This document shows, one piece after another, positions 48,957 to 61,123 of a stretch of 64,000 nucleotides of DNA; positions within the stretch are counted from its first letter, which is position 1; the number at the start of each line of letters is the position of its first letter. The notes under the pieces were generated by a model. That model made no database searches and was not told the DNA's origin. It was given only the letters and a program-made list of their open reading frames with translations. The position numbers and the translations under genes are program-made. The DNA lies in contig NW_003546448.1 of assembly GCF_000090795.2 (NCBI RefSeq), positions 62,001 through 126,000 on the forward strand. The letters run 5' to 3'. The stretch is from Amphimedon queenslandica. Taxonomy: Eukaryota > Porifera > Demospongiae > Haplosclerida > Niphatidae.

Positions 48957-49472
48957 CTTGTAACTGTTGTTAAGTTACTGTTGCCTAGTAACTGTTTCTA
49001 GCAACTGTTACTAAGTTAGAGTTGCTAGGTTACTGTTGCCTAGTAGCTGTTGCTAAGTTAGAGTTGCTATGTTACTGTTGCCTAGCAACTGTTGCTAGGT
49101 TACAGTTACTAGGTTACTGTTGCCTAGTAGCTGTTGCTAAGTTAGAGTTGCTAGGTTACTGTTGCCTAGCAACTGTTGCTAGGTTACAGTTGCTAGGTTA
49201 CTGTTGCCTAGTAGCTGTTGCTAAGTTAGAGTTGCTAGGTTACTGTTGCCTAGCAACTGTTGCTAAGTCACAGTTGCTAGGTTACTGTTGCTAAGTTACT
49301 GTTTCAGTCTAAGTTAGAGTTGCTAGGTTACTGTTGCCTAGCAACTGTTGCTAAGTTACAGTTGCTAAGTTACTGTTTCAGTCTAAGTTAGAGTTGCTAG
49401 GTTACTGTTGCCTAGCAACTGTTGCTAAGTCACAGTTGCTAGATTACTGTTGCTAAGTTACTGTTTCAGTCT
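48957..49472. repeat. Right arm of inverted minisatellite with repeated GTTGCCTAGCAAC
   Basis: About 500 bp of GTTGCTAGGTTACTGTTGCC-type units with a higher-order period near 84 bp. The exact palindrome-like GTTGCCTAGCAAC occurs at 49077, 49161, 49245, 49333 and 49407. It resembles two half-sites of an RFX X-box. Confidence 0.9.
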
Positions 49473-49788
49473 TACATGTACTCTTTCCGAGACTCTTTCT
49501 TAGCAAAGCTTTAAAAGCTCAAGAAGAAGAGTATTTGGCCTTGGAGTATGTTTATCAACAGCATACTGATTTTAAAATCTTTACCCTCCGCTTGTGATCA
49601 AGAAGTACAAAAAATAGACCTAGACAGAAGAGCATACTCGCTCATGCTCACCCCCAAAATAACCACTAATCCAGCAGTTTTGGAAGTGAAACAGGCGGCC
49701 GGGCGCTAAAAATTTTTTTTCTGGAAAGGAGGAGCTAAAATAATTATGACCCTGCCCACTTTGTAGTTACTCATTCATCACACGTGAA

Positions 49789-52700
49789 ATGCCCAGGTCT
49801 CCTAGAAGCTCTAGATCAAGGAGTCCTCCTTCTCCTCCTGTGAAGAAATCCAAAAAGAAGAAGAAGAGCAAGAGCCCAAGAAGAAGATCCAGAGACAGGT
49901 CTCCCAATAAAAAGAGCAGTAGGAGGGACAGGGGGAGGAGCAGGTCCAGAAGCAGGAGCAGGAGTAGAGACAGGTAATGGATCAACTGAATGATCGGATC
50001 ACATGAAGGGCCGACATCCCTGGAAGAGGTGTAGCTAAATAATAAACTTAAGAATAAAATATAGCTTTTAAAAACTAAACTCAAAATGGGTATAAAATTC
50101 CGCAGGGTATTTAATTTTGTAGACTTTGTGGGTGAATTTTTTTAACTACAAAAATTAATACCATGGAAATTCTCACTGTGCATGTCCAGCATCTGATTTA
50201 ATGCAAAGTGCACATACAAAAACTTGAAATTCAACTCCCTTGAAATTGAAAAATGAAGAGCTTTTGACTAAATCACGAAATTTTATGCCCTCAAAATTTA
50301 CTACTGTACGGTATATTTTTTAATTTATTTCTTGTTAGATTTGGACGTAATATTAGCAAGCGTATAGAAAGGGAGAGGGAGAGAGCCGAAGATCAAGAGA
50401 AGAGAAGAAAAGTTGAGGAAGAGAAACGTATCGACGAGGAAAGGCAAAGAAGAAAGTAATGCACACTAGATGATGTAAATATTGATGGTGTTTTTGATGA
50501 ATGAATTCCTTTGCATGTAATGTTTAGTCTATAGTGTTGACTGGTTTTAGATTGCTCCAAAATTTGACAAAATGCCCTGCACTATATTGAAGTGTATAAT
50601 ATTAAACTAGTAAAGGATATTTTGTCTGAAATTAGAATTTTTCATTTTTAGAATTTTTTTTGATGCGTATACATGTTTTTAACTTTTTATGTTGTGTAGC
50701 AAGTTTGAGCTGATTCCAATGAAAATTGTATTTTTTATGAATTTTTAAAGTTACTAAAAATTCAGGTCAAAATCCCTGTACTATAGTACAGGGTCTTTGG
50801 CTAAATTTCGTCAAAAATGACTAGAAGAAAATTCTCCATTATAATAATTTTTTCTGATGCATATACATGTTCTTATGTTGTGTAGCAAGTTTGAGCTGAC
50901 TCCATTGAAAATTGTATTTTTTATGAATTTTTAAAGTTACTCAAAAATCAGGTCAAAATCCCTGTACTATAGTACCGTATAGCGGGTATATTTCGTCTGG
51001 GAAAATGTTTGTTCTAGAAATTTTCGTTCATTTTATTTTCGTTCTGAGCAGCCATTTTACACTCGTGGGATTGAGGAAACGCCCTTTTCGTTTGGAAAAT
51101 GTTCGTTCCACAAGGAATGAGAACGAAAAGAACGAAATTAAACTCGAACGGAATATACCCGCTATACGGTACAGAAACTTTGACCAAATTACGCCAAAAA
51201 TGACTGGGAGAGAATTCTCCATTATAATAATTTTTTCTGATACATATACATGTTCTTATGTTGTGTAGCAAGTTTGAGCTGATTTCAATCAAAATTGGAT
51301 TTTTTACAAATTTTTAAAGTTACCCAAAAATTGGGTCAAAGTCCCTGTACTATAGTACAGAAACTTTGACCAAATTATGTCCAAAATGACTAAGAGAGAA
51401 TTCTCCATTTTAATTTTTTTCCTGACACGTGTACATGTTTTTATGTTGTGTAGCAAGTTTGATCTAATTTAGATCAAAATTGGATTTTTTATGAATTTTT
51501 AAAGTTACTTGAAAATTGGGCCAAAATCCCTGTACTATAGTACAGGGATTTTGGCCTGGTTTTTGTAATACAGGGACTTTGGTCAAATTTTGCCAAAAAT
51601 GGTTAGGAGGGAATTCTCCATTTTAATAATTTTTTCTGACATGCTCTTATGTTTTGTAGCAAGTTCAAGCTGATTTCAATTAAAATTATTAAATTAGATT
51701 TTTATAAACTTTAAAAGTTATTCAAAGATTGGGCCAAAGTCCCTGTACAGGATCTTTGGCCAAATTTTGCCAAGAATTACTAGAAGAGAATTTTTCATTT
51801 TTATAATTTTTTATACATGTACATGTAGATGTACATGTTCTTATTTTTTGTAGAAAGTTTGAGCTGATTCCAATCACAATTGGTTTTTTTTACAAAAATT
51901 TTTAACATTGCTCAAAAATTTAGCCTTTAATCCTTGGCCACATTTTGCTCCAGAAGAATTTTCCATTTGTTATAACTTTTTTCTGATTCATGTACATCTT
52001 CTTATAATGTGTAGAACTAAAAACTTTGAGCAGGTTTCGATCAAATTTGGATTTTTAGAAAGCTGCTCCAAAACCCCATTATATTGCTTAATTCTCAACT
52101 CTTGATTCGTAGAAGAAAAATATATAAAATTTGAAGCTTGTTTCTCACATGGCCCCTTGCTACCATTATTACAGTTGATTATGTAATGCCACACCTCTAG
52201 TACACATAGATAGTAATTAGTCTCGCTAGCCAGACTCTAATTTACCAAATAAGAGTCTGGTGCCATGCCTAGTATCAACTCATGTTTTCAATGTTTCGAT
52301 TTGCGTGGGCAAATAATGTTAATCTCTATAAACACGCCCACGCACCACAATATTGTGGATTTATTATTTTTTATAATGATTTTATACTTGCTTGTATACT
52401 TATTTTATACTTCATACTTGCTTCCTGATGTCAAGAAAAATAAAGCAGTCAAGTACTTCTCATTTTTGGCTTTTTTCAGTAGTACTGAAGGTGGAGCAAT
52501 CGTGGCGGCTGAATTCATCTCGGATCCAAGCACATTATTTCTCGAAGCATTTCTTTACTTGCCTAATTGTCTAACCATCAGAGCAGATAAAGGCAATCCA
52601 GTTGGCAGTTGTAGTCATAGAAAGAAAGTATACTTTCATTCTTGATAATAGACTTGATAATAATCCATTCTATTCTTGATAATAGACTTGCTGTGCGTGG

Positions 52701-52964
52701 GCGAATTCTAATGTAACCATGGTAACAGTGATCTGATCAGGTCGACCAAATTCTGCGAGACAAGCACGAGTTGATGTTAGGCATGAAACCAGACTCTATT
52801 CTAAAAATTGAGTCTGGCCCGCAAGACTAGATAGTAATGGGCCAGCTTGCATGCATGCTGCCTCCTACTTCTGCACAACACTTGGAATGTCTGTTACATT
52901 TTCTTGATAGTACATTGTACATGCAGTAGGCTCTAGCTTAAAATTTATTTTATTATTTTTTATC

Positions 52965-53007
<43 letters not shown>

Positions 53008-56000
53008 TATTATTATTATTATTATTATTACTGTCATCGTCATCATTTTTATATGGCTTCACTACTCTCTCTACTCTGTACCTCATCTGTTTGCTTGAAA
53101 TGCATTTTTGATCTCTAGAGGTTAAAGTTTGTGGTCAATGAGATATTAATCTTGTGGTTTATAATTAATTTAATCACTAACAGCCCAGGCTTTTATTTAA
53201 TGCTATCCTCCGTCTGACATCAAATGTGTACGAGTGGGGGGTTACTTTAGGTGAGTTGATTCACCAAAATTAAATATTTGTGGCTTTTGATCTTTCACAA
53301 TCTAAATTTTACGTTTGGGAACTATACCGTAATTGACTAATTCGGTGGTTTTGTGTTTAAAGTACACAGGACATGCATTTAGTTGATTTATGGCTGCAGG
53401 ACAGACACTAGGGTAAACATTGAATTTCACTCCTACTCTGTTGCATTTAATATCTTTTATTTTGTGTTGTTTTTGTATAAAATTTCTACATGTAGTTTGT
53501 TTTATCATACCCTACCCTTAAGTGAGATTTATGTTGTTTTAGTAATCGGCAAGATTGTCTGCTAATGGTGTGATGCATAAAACTGATAGCCCACTTAATA
53601 CATACATGTACAATTGTACACTGTACCCCTAATTGAAATAACAGGTCAAAGTGTCAGTAATAGAGTGAATGATACTGTACAAGTGTACATGTACATGTAT
53701 CTGTGATTCTAGTGCCTGTAATGGTTGTATTAATTATAAGTTACGTATTGTAAGTTTGTATCACGTACATATTGATGATATTCATGCAAGGCTGTGCTTG
53801 TCACTTCATTACTCTGTAATCATCTCTCATTAGGCGACAGGAGGAGCTAGAGTCAAAACTAATTGAGGAAGAGACGACAAAAAGAGTTGAAGAGCTCGTG
53901 GCCATGAGAGTCGAGGAAGAGCTAAGAAAGAGGAAGGACGAGATTGAGGCTGAGGTACTCCGACGTGTCGAAGAAGTAAAGCAGAACATGGAGAAGCAGA
54001 TGCTGGAAGAGCTTGAGAGAAAGAGAGCGATCCAAGAGGCGGAAGAAGAAAGGAAAAAGGTCAGGCGAGTCCTTGATTTACATTTTCTATGATCCACTTA
54101 ATTGGATCAGTGTAGTAGATTCCATTCATTCCGTAGTCTCTCTGATGGGTCACAGTCTAAATCATTTAAAAGCTAATTAACGTATTCATTTTTGTGTAGC
54201 ATTCCTGAGCATAAAGCATAAATACAAACACTTTTTGATCTCTATATTCATTTATATCGTGACTTGTCTCTATAAATTTATTTTATGTATCAAGTTTCTA
54301 TTCTTTGATGTTATTCAATTATTATTAATGTTTTCTGCTTTCAAAGATTATTAGCTCCTAGAAGCTAAAACGAATGGACTTTTCCCCTTCACATGCACAG
54401 TGTATCCCTGTCTTTTTTTGTAATACGTGGTACATTGTTGCAATGTACATGTACTGTATATTATGTATATGTGTATTAATACTATTATTGTTAGTACTAT
54501 CATTAGTATTATACTATTATCTGTTCCTTCTATTGGAGTCGTGTGTGTCAACTTTCATGTTAATTGTGAAAGTTAGTAGTGTCTCCAGTTCAAAAGAAGC
54601 GATGCACCTGTAAATAGTAAATGTAGTACATGTATCCTCGTACATGTATGTGTACATAGTTTTATTGTGGTCTGTTATTGTCTTGGAGGAAATCTTTTAA
54701 GTTTGAAGTTTTTTGTTGCGTTTGATGACATTTGCTCCAAGTACATGTACTTTGTTGTTGACGATTCCTGTTTCCTTTTAATTAGAATAACTGGGTAATT
54801 TCTTCTCTCCCTTTGTAGTGGGCTAGGGGTTTATTTTAGGATTGGAGGAGACTGGCTAGCCAATTTATTTGTAATTGTTTCACTGTCTGTGTCTGTCTGT
54901 CGATACAGTCTAAGCAAATCCTTTGACTCGATTATGATGATTGACGATATTTTAATCTGTGGCTTTGGAATATGACTTTCAACTAGATATGCGCATAATA
55001 TGATATCGTACAAAGTACATGTGTATGTACATGTACATGTATTTCTTTGAAATTGTTTTGTCAGTGTTATTCATTTGGTAGCTTCATGATAATCATAGTA
55101 AATGTGATTTCTTGCTAGCTTTGGTTTCTAAGAGTTTGTTATAATGTTTCTCTAATTGTTATAGAATTGTTTTGATCACTGTTATTCATTTGGTATTAAT
55201 TATTGTTTGAAAGTATAGACAATTCTCTTACTTTACAATAAATGCTTTTTGTTGGTCCCTGCAAATTTAGTCTTAGTTTCACATCTCTCTCTATTGTATA
55301 GTTCTATTCATTGAGACTACAGTACATTCATTGTAGGGAGAGCCAGGAAAGCTTATGCATGCATGGATATGTCCATGGCTTTCTGTAGTATGCATGCATG
55401 TACTGTATTATAGATCTTTGATATTTTTCCCAAATTTTGTTCAAGGAAAGACATTTTTTGATTGCTTTTGTTTGCTAAAGATAACTCCTCTGATCTTTTA
55501 ATATCCTATAGCTACCTATTGTGTGTATACATATTCATTGATAAACTGAGTTGATGGAACTCATTCCATTTGTACAAATCCTTCTTCTCCAGTTCTAGCT
55601 GGATGTTAGATCTAAGAAACTTATTAACGAGGAGGGAAACCTCTAAAGGAGTGTTAGCAACCTTTGATAGCTCAAAGGGCTGGGCAATGTAAATATAATT
55701 ATTAGATAAAGTGGAAATGATTATTAGCAGAAACTGAATATATATTATGCCATGTACATGTGTGTGTGTGTGCATGTCCTTTTATTTTATTATTTGTGTG
55801 TTGTCATTGTAGTCGAACTGTCTGGAGTAATTGAAATACCATATCCTCAGTGTGCCTGTTGGCGTTAGCTATAGCCTAATAATGCATTTTTAATTTTATT
55901 AATAAATCTGAAAGTGAATGACGATAGATGCCTTATGTTAGCAACCACATCAAATGCTGCACATGTGTCTGTATATTATTTAGTGCTTGCCTACATTGTA

Positions 56001-58693
56001 CATGGGGTACCTCCTTGTGGTCTGTTACTTAATACACTGTACATACATGTACATGGACTCCACAGCCAAATTCCTCACTCTCCTTGTGTGTGGTGGATTA
56101 TGAAGAATTTTAGTACTTACTAGTACATGGCACATATGAGTGTGTGTAGTCCCTCTATATTGGCTTGTGTGTGTGTGTGTGTGTGTATTTGTAATTATAT
56201 ACATTAATTGTTAGCTGGTCAATTGTTTACTTTGTTATTATGTGTTTGGGTGGGTAGAGAGGGCTGGTTGGTCTATTCAAGTCGGAGTCAGAAAATCAAT
56301 TTTAGTGATAATTTAAATTTAATGTAGCAGTAGCATCCTGGCCTGTCACTAGTGATTTGATGCACTATTTGTGTGGTCTGGAGATAAAGCCCTTACATCA
56401 TCCATTCACCATTATTTTTAAAATCATTACTCGCCTATAGTATACACACACTGCATGTCCAGGCACTACTGCCTAGTAGTCGGATTCATTCATCATTAGT
56501 ATATCATTTATTTTAAATTCGTACAAACATTTTAACAAGTTGCCTCTCTCAATAGGCTCTGCTCATCAATGCCTATTTAGAGAATTGTTTTTTAAATGCT
56601 GAACTCATATTAGCACCAATCACTAATGCCATTAAGCCTTCATGAACCCATTTCATGTGGACTTGTTTTTTGCTATACCTACCTGTATATTTAGCAGCTA
56701 TTAGTAGCCATTAAGCTATTGTCAATGCAGCCAGGGAGATGTCCCTTTTTTGTATTAGCACAATTAGTTAATGTATCCATCACCATTTGAAACCATTTTG
56801 TTTTCTGTTAGCACCATTATCCAATGAATTAATGTATTTAATAGGCTAGTGTAATGAAATGACTATCAGTGCCTCATTCAAGTGTCATTAGTAGTTGCTT
56901 TAAACTGATCAGCACCATTCACTACACTTCCTGTATCTGTGTACATGTACATGTATGTATGTATGTACATGTACATGTGTGTATTGTTTTGTTGATCCTT
57001 GTAGTCTGATACCCCTGGGACTATATACCTTAATTTTGTATTTTGTTAGTTATTATTTTGATGCCTTTATTTCATGCAGAAAGTTAGAAAGTATGAATTT
57101 GTTCTCAATTTCTCTAATCTCAACTTTTTCACTTGAACCTCATTGGCTTAAGGCCATTATATTCTTGGCTGGCATCATTTTTGGCTTGTGACTTAAAAAT
57201 TTGTGCTCAGTATTACATGTAGCTAAACTGCATAAGGGAATCAGTATGCTTTAGAAATAGAGGTTGATTTCAGAGCCATCATTTGAAAAAAGCATGAGTA
57301 TTATTAACAGGGTATTTTAACTACATTTTTTCTAAAATTAGCCAGTTTCTTAAAATGGTCATACACGTAACTCAAAAAAATGTAGTTGGACTTGACTCAA
57401 ACTTTCTACACAGCATAAGGACATCAATATGTATCAGAAATTGTAATAAAAATTAAGGGTGATTTTGGAGCCATTTTTTGAAAAAACCCTGGGCTATAGT
57501 ACAGTGTATTTTTGAAAATTGGCCTGTTTCTTAAAACGAATCAACTCAAAATTTCCATGTACATGTAGCATAAGGATATCATTATATAGCTCATGGTCTG
57601 TGCCAGAATTGGTTCTAACTTGAAAATGAACCGATTTCTTGTTGTTAGTTGCATCATTACATGTAGTTTTAGAGGCTTACATGTACACATACATACATGT
57701 ATATGACTGCTGGACTGAAATGCCCATTCGCTCTCCTCTCCCTATTGGCAGTCCTATACGTAAAGCATAGTTGTAATGTTAGTTACCATTTGTATTGTTA
57801 CTAACTTACTATTGTGTACTATACATGTACATGCATTATTATTATTAGTTTCATTGTTGCTACTATTATACTATCCACAATAGTTCTCCTCTCCAGTCGT
57901 TTTTATTGTGTGGACTTATGCAGTAAAAAAACCATATCGTTTTCATTATTTTTGCTATCATAACAAATAATTGGTTGATTATTTATATAAATAATTTATC
58001 GTTGCAATATAATGTGCCAGATAGCTCCTGTTGGGACACAAGTTTTTTTTACTATACGGATCCCAATCATATAGTCCTATTGCTGTGTATAGAAACCAGT
58101 ATAGTACAGATCTTTACTCTGCTGGTATGTGCACCATGACATTCTTAGCCCCACACTCGCATGCACACAGAACCAAACATGGAAATACTTTCTAGCAGTG
58201 TTTTGGAACTAAGAGCTTATGCCACCCACGCAATGTGTGTAAGCAAATCTGCATTGAACTATATGGGTACCTGTTACTATTATTAGGACATCTTTTATTT
58301 TGTATTTTGATGGGGGGTATATTTATAGTAAAAGCATTACTAGTGGCTTAAAGTTACATGTATGTATGCATGGGTTGGGAAACCTGAGATGTTTTTCATT
58401 AGCATGTTAACTTAAATGTGGGCAGTTATATAACAATGTATAGGCTATTTGCTATGTGGGATCTTTTGATGGCGCAAGGGAAGGCGGAGGAGAGGTTTTA
58501 ATGAAGCCCACAAAGAAAAGACACCTGGTAGTATTACAATGGGCTTTATAGTATTATTAATTTCAACCATATTTTGATGACTTGTAATCCAGTTAAAAGT
58601 GATTGTCACTTAAAGGTGAATATCATGCCAACAAAAGATGCAAATTGGCTACTTAACAGATAGGAAGCACTGATGAGCATGATAATAATAATA

Positions 58694-58743
<50 letters not shown>

Positions 58744-59890
58744 GTAATAATAATAATTACATAATGTCTTGTTTATGAATGATTTCATCCTACAAATGAG
58801 TAGATAATTCTAGCAACAGTTAGTGCTAGTTTAGTCTCCGTTGCTACACATCAAAGGGTCGATTCATCGCACCTGTTGTCTGATACATTGTACTTTGTCC
58901 TCTGTTTCCCTACATGTCATTTAATTGGAGATCATGTATACGCATATCACGATTGATGACTTATTATTATTTGCTTTTCAATAATCACTTTTAGTTCCTC
59001 TTTCCTACAGTACATGCATTTGGTTACAAGGGGGCAGTGCCTGTGTTAGGATTGGTCTTGAACTCTTCTTTATAGTGGTTCACAACCTAACCACTAGGGT
59101 TATTGCTTGACCCTTTATTTCAATCTCTTATATGTCTGTGTGTGGCAGGCAGACTCTGTAGACTATATTGGGAATGTGTGTATTGGGTGTGTGCTATAGT
59201 GTGGTATTTATTGAATTTATAATTATTGTGAACTATTGTACCATATTGTCAATGTGACATAAAGGAGACAATAGGTTCAATGAATACAATGATGATGTTA
59301 ACATATGAGGTCATTCATGTATTGTCATGACTATAATGTGCCCATCCAGCATGCTTGTAAATACTGCTACTCACTATATTCATTGTTGCAGCTCTCAATT
59401 TCAGTAAACATGTTTGAGCTGAATATTCTACTGTACTATGCAGTGTTTGGTAGTACAATGCTTACATTGTTATACTAGCTCAATTGGTCTATTGTCCTCT
59501 AGTCTCTGTTTATGGTAATCAATGTAAGGAATACTGCCATGCAAACATTAAAGCCTTGCTTGCTTTGTGTGTGTGTGTGTGTATGTATTGTCTTCTTTCA
59601 CTCTTTATAATTGATGCTATAGCTTCTTGATTGACATTGCCGGGATAATGGTCACTACATGTACATGTACAGCAGAGCAAAGAGGATGGTACATGTAGCT
59701 AATGATCTGTAATTTGTTGGTGTTGGTTTAATCTCATTACTGTACTCTGCACTACTTGGTATTGTAATAACTCTAAAGTGCTACAATTCATGTTAACAAT
59801 GTTATGCATGCTAGCTGGAGCCTGATAATATGTACAGTTAGCTGTATTAATTAAATATAAATATTAATAACAATGAGCACGTTATTTCAC

Positions 59891-59941
<51 letters not shown>

Positions 59942-60569
59942 AGAAAGAAGTGAACGTAAGGGGGGGGGGCCTAAGAGACATAACATTATTATTATTATTG
60001 TTAATAGGAAGAGAAAGAGGCAGAACAGAGAAAGCTTGAATCAATAATGGAGGAAAACAATAAGAAGATCCTTGAGGCACAGCAAAAATTGGTAGGCGAC
60101 TGACTCTACAGCTGGTAGAAGCAGACATCATGGAGCCAGCACCCTAGATATATTACACAAATTATAATAGCAGCAAATCTTGTGTGTGCTGATATGCGTC
60201 CTCCTTTTTCATTTGCTATGACATTTGTCTTTATAGCTTAGCAAGCTAGCTGTCTTCGATGAGCTATGTCACATGCTTGTCATGTGACGGGTGTGTGGGT
60301 AAGGAAGTGTTTGAGATTGTAAATGTTGTGTAAGTAATTAATAGTCCTTCCAATTAGCGGGTAAGGGTGTATGGGTATACTTATTTGTTGCTTTTTTGGT
60401 TTTGTAGGATGAGGAGAGACTCCAGATGATAGAGCAAAGGAGGAAGATAGAGGAGGAGAGGAGAGAGCTAGAAATGGCACAGAGGAAGGCAGAGAAGTTA
60501 CAGCAAGAGACGTTGCTGAACAGGAAAGGGAACAGACCTAGACTTAGTTTTGGGTTAAAATCTAAATGA
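49789..60569 (+). CDS. ARGLU1: Arginine/glutamate-rich protein 1 (ARGLU1), 5 exons
   Basis: Exons 49789-49973, 50339-50455, 53834-54059, 60008-60091 and 60408-60569. They sum to 774 nt, giving 257 residues; human ARGLU1 is 273. It is a nuclear splicing regulator and transcription coactivator that binds RNA through its N-terminus and Mediator/U2AF partners elsewhere. Residues 1-62 are an RS/lysine-rich domain ([11 protein letters not shown]). From residue 63 a continuous charged helix follows, with very high similarity to human: [77 protein letters not shown], and the ending [10 protein letters not shown]. Introns 2 (3378 bp) and 3 (5948 bp) are far longer than others in this window. Vertebrate ARGLU1 controls its own level through a retained intron and an ultraconserved alternative exon; whether that occurs here is unknown. 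Confidence 0.94.
50540..52100 (+). repeat. Large satellite array of the hAT-like MITE interior, ~7-8 units (subfamily B)
   Basis: A repeated unit of about 175-190 bp. GTGTAGCAAGTTTGA (or a close variant) recurs at about 50695, 50881, 51267 and 51447, with weaker copies at about 51656 and 51850. TCCCTGTACTATAGTACAG separates units. GAGAATTCTCCATT recurs as a second palindrome. One unit is interrupted by the TA-flanked MITE at 50975-51169. The array occupies nearly half of ARGLU1 intron 2, in the sense orientation. Confidence 0.88.
50975..51169. mobile_element. TA-flanked MITE nested in a satellite unit
   Basis: Termini CCGTATAGCGGGTATATT and AATATACCCGCTATACGG are near-perfect inverted repeats over about 21 bp. 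TA flanks both sides (50973-50974 and 51170-51171). Removing the element and one TA would restore the array palindrome CTATAGTACAG, so the insertion site is directly visible. It is 195 bp and non-coding. Confidence 0.85.
52218..52833. mobile_element. Non-autonomous element with long imperfect inverted ends
   Basis: The left end (TCTCGCTAGCCAGACTC) and right end (GAGTCTGGCCCGCAAGACTA) are inverted. Further in, GAGTCTGGTGCCATGCCTAG is mirrored by GGCATGAAACCAGACTC. CACGCCCACGCACC and GCGTGGGCGAATTC form inner inverted segments. It is about 615 bp in ARGLU1 intron 2. An open frame inside (about 52435-52645) has no recognisable product. Confidence 0.6.
52970..53032. repeat. (ATT)n microsatellite
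   Basis: About 20 units with one ACT interruption, in ARGLU1 intron 2. Confidence 0.95.
55540..55870 (-). other. Possible nested antisense exon pair in ARGLU1 intron 3
   Basis: On the minus strand, a stretch starting at about 55682 after an acceptor-like ACATTGCCCAG reads [20 protein letters not shown] and continues for about 48 residues with normal protein composition. An upstream stretch near 55860-55830 reads NANRHTEDM before a GTATTT donor and joins in phase 0. I recognise no family and see no other exons of such a gene. It may be a small nested gene, a captured fragment or chance. Confidence 0.3.
57270..57610 (-). repeat. Satellite subfamily A fragment, reverse orientation
   Basis: Reverse complement of the 178-bp unit: AAACTTTCTACACAGCATAA, ATCAATATGTATCAGAAATT, GATTTTGGAGCCATTTTTTG, GGGCTATAGTACAG. 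About 1.7 units, in ARGLU1 intron 3. Confidence 0.8.
58680..58756. repeat. (AAT)n microsatellite
   Basis: About 25 trinucleotide units in ARGLU1 intron 3. A complementary (ATT)n tract at 59890-59940 lies 70 bp upstream of exon 4, so the two could base-pair in the pre-mRNA. Confidence 0.95.
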
Positions 60570-60839
60570 AATTAATTTGATTGTTTTACAGTGAACTATT
60601 ATGAGAGGTAGGGAGGCATGGAGGATTCTCGCGCAGTGCATATTTCTTGCATTAAGTGTTTACCAGGGAATAGTGATTCTAGTGCCATAGTATAGACGAT
60701 CATTCTCTCACTGTGATCATATTCATTACTTAACAATGAGTTTGTTTACATAGAGGTTAATTGGAGCATGCCACTTCCTCTCTTTAAAACAATTTTAATA
60801 AAGCCTGCCTTGCTAGTCCAAAGACAGTTGCATAATAGG

Positions 60840-61114
60840 CTCGTACTGGTAGATATAATCATTCGGAGACACAGGTCCGTCTTATAACAAGAGGGATTAT
60901 TTCTTTCAACTGAGTACTGTTTCCTTTACTAGGTAAGTAGGCCAGGGACTTTACCATTCCATGTCATAATGTAGGCTTTATTGATATATAAACTCTGCAT
61001 GTCTCTGACTACAATCCTTTTCAATTCTACTGTTAAGCTTTACTTTTGTCTCTGCTATTCTCTGCTCCCTTCTCTCTCTCTCTCGCCCTCTCTTTTCTCT
61101 CTTGTGTCCCTGCA
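60840..61114 (+). other. Putative 5' UTR exon and intron of the Sox gene
   Basis: A strong donor AG|GTAAGTAG at 60933 and an acceptor CCCTGCAG ending at 61115, preceded by a long TCTC pyrimidine tract, suggest a non-coding first exon ending at 60932. This is inferred from splice signals only. Confidence 0.5.
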
Positions 61115-61123
61115 GTTAACCTG

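Larger units (their letters stand above)
48107..49788. other. Divergent spacer between MADD and ARGLU1
   Basis: 1.7 kb holding a very AT-rich core (about 48580-48950) between two arms of an inverted minisatellite, plus the promoters of both genes. GC-richer sequence near 48415-48440 (GGGCGCCGCGTGCGGCAACC) lies upstream of MADD. No exon signal was found. Confidence 0.75.

Noticed and set aside
49022-49294. Open frame encoding repeated LLGYCCLVAVAK-like units
   Set aside because: It is simply the translation of the GTTGCTAGG minisatellite. The unit length being compatible with an open frame explains it; there is no start context or splice structure.
51005-51268. Open frame over the nested MITE
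   Set aside because: It is the inverted-repeat element itself read in one frame; no protein motif.
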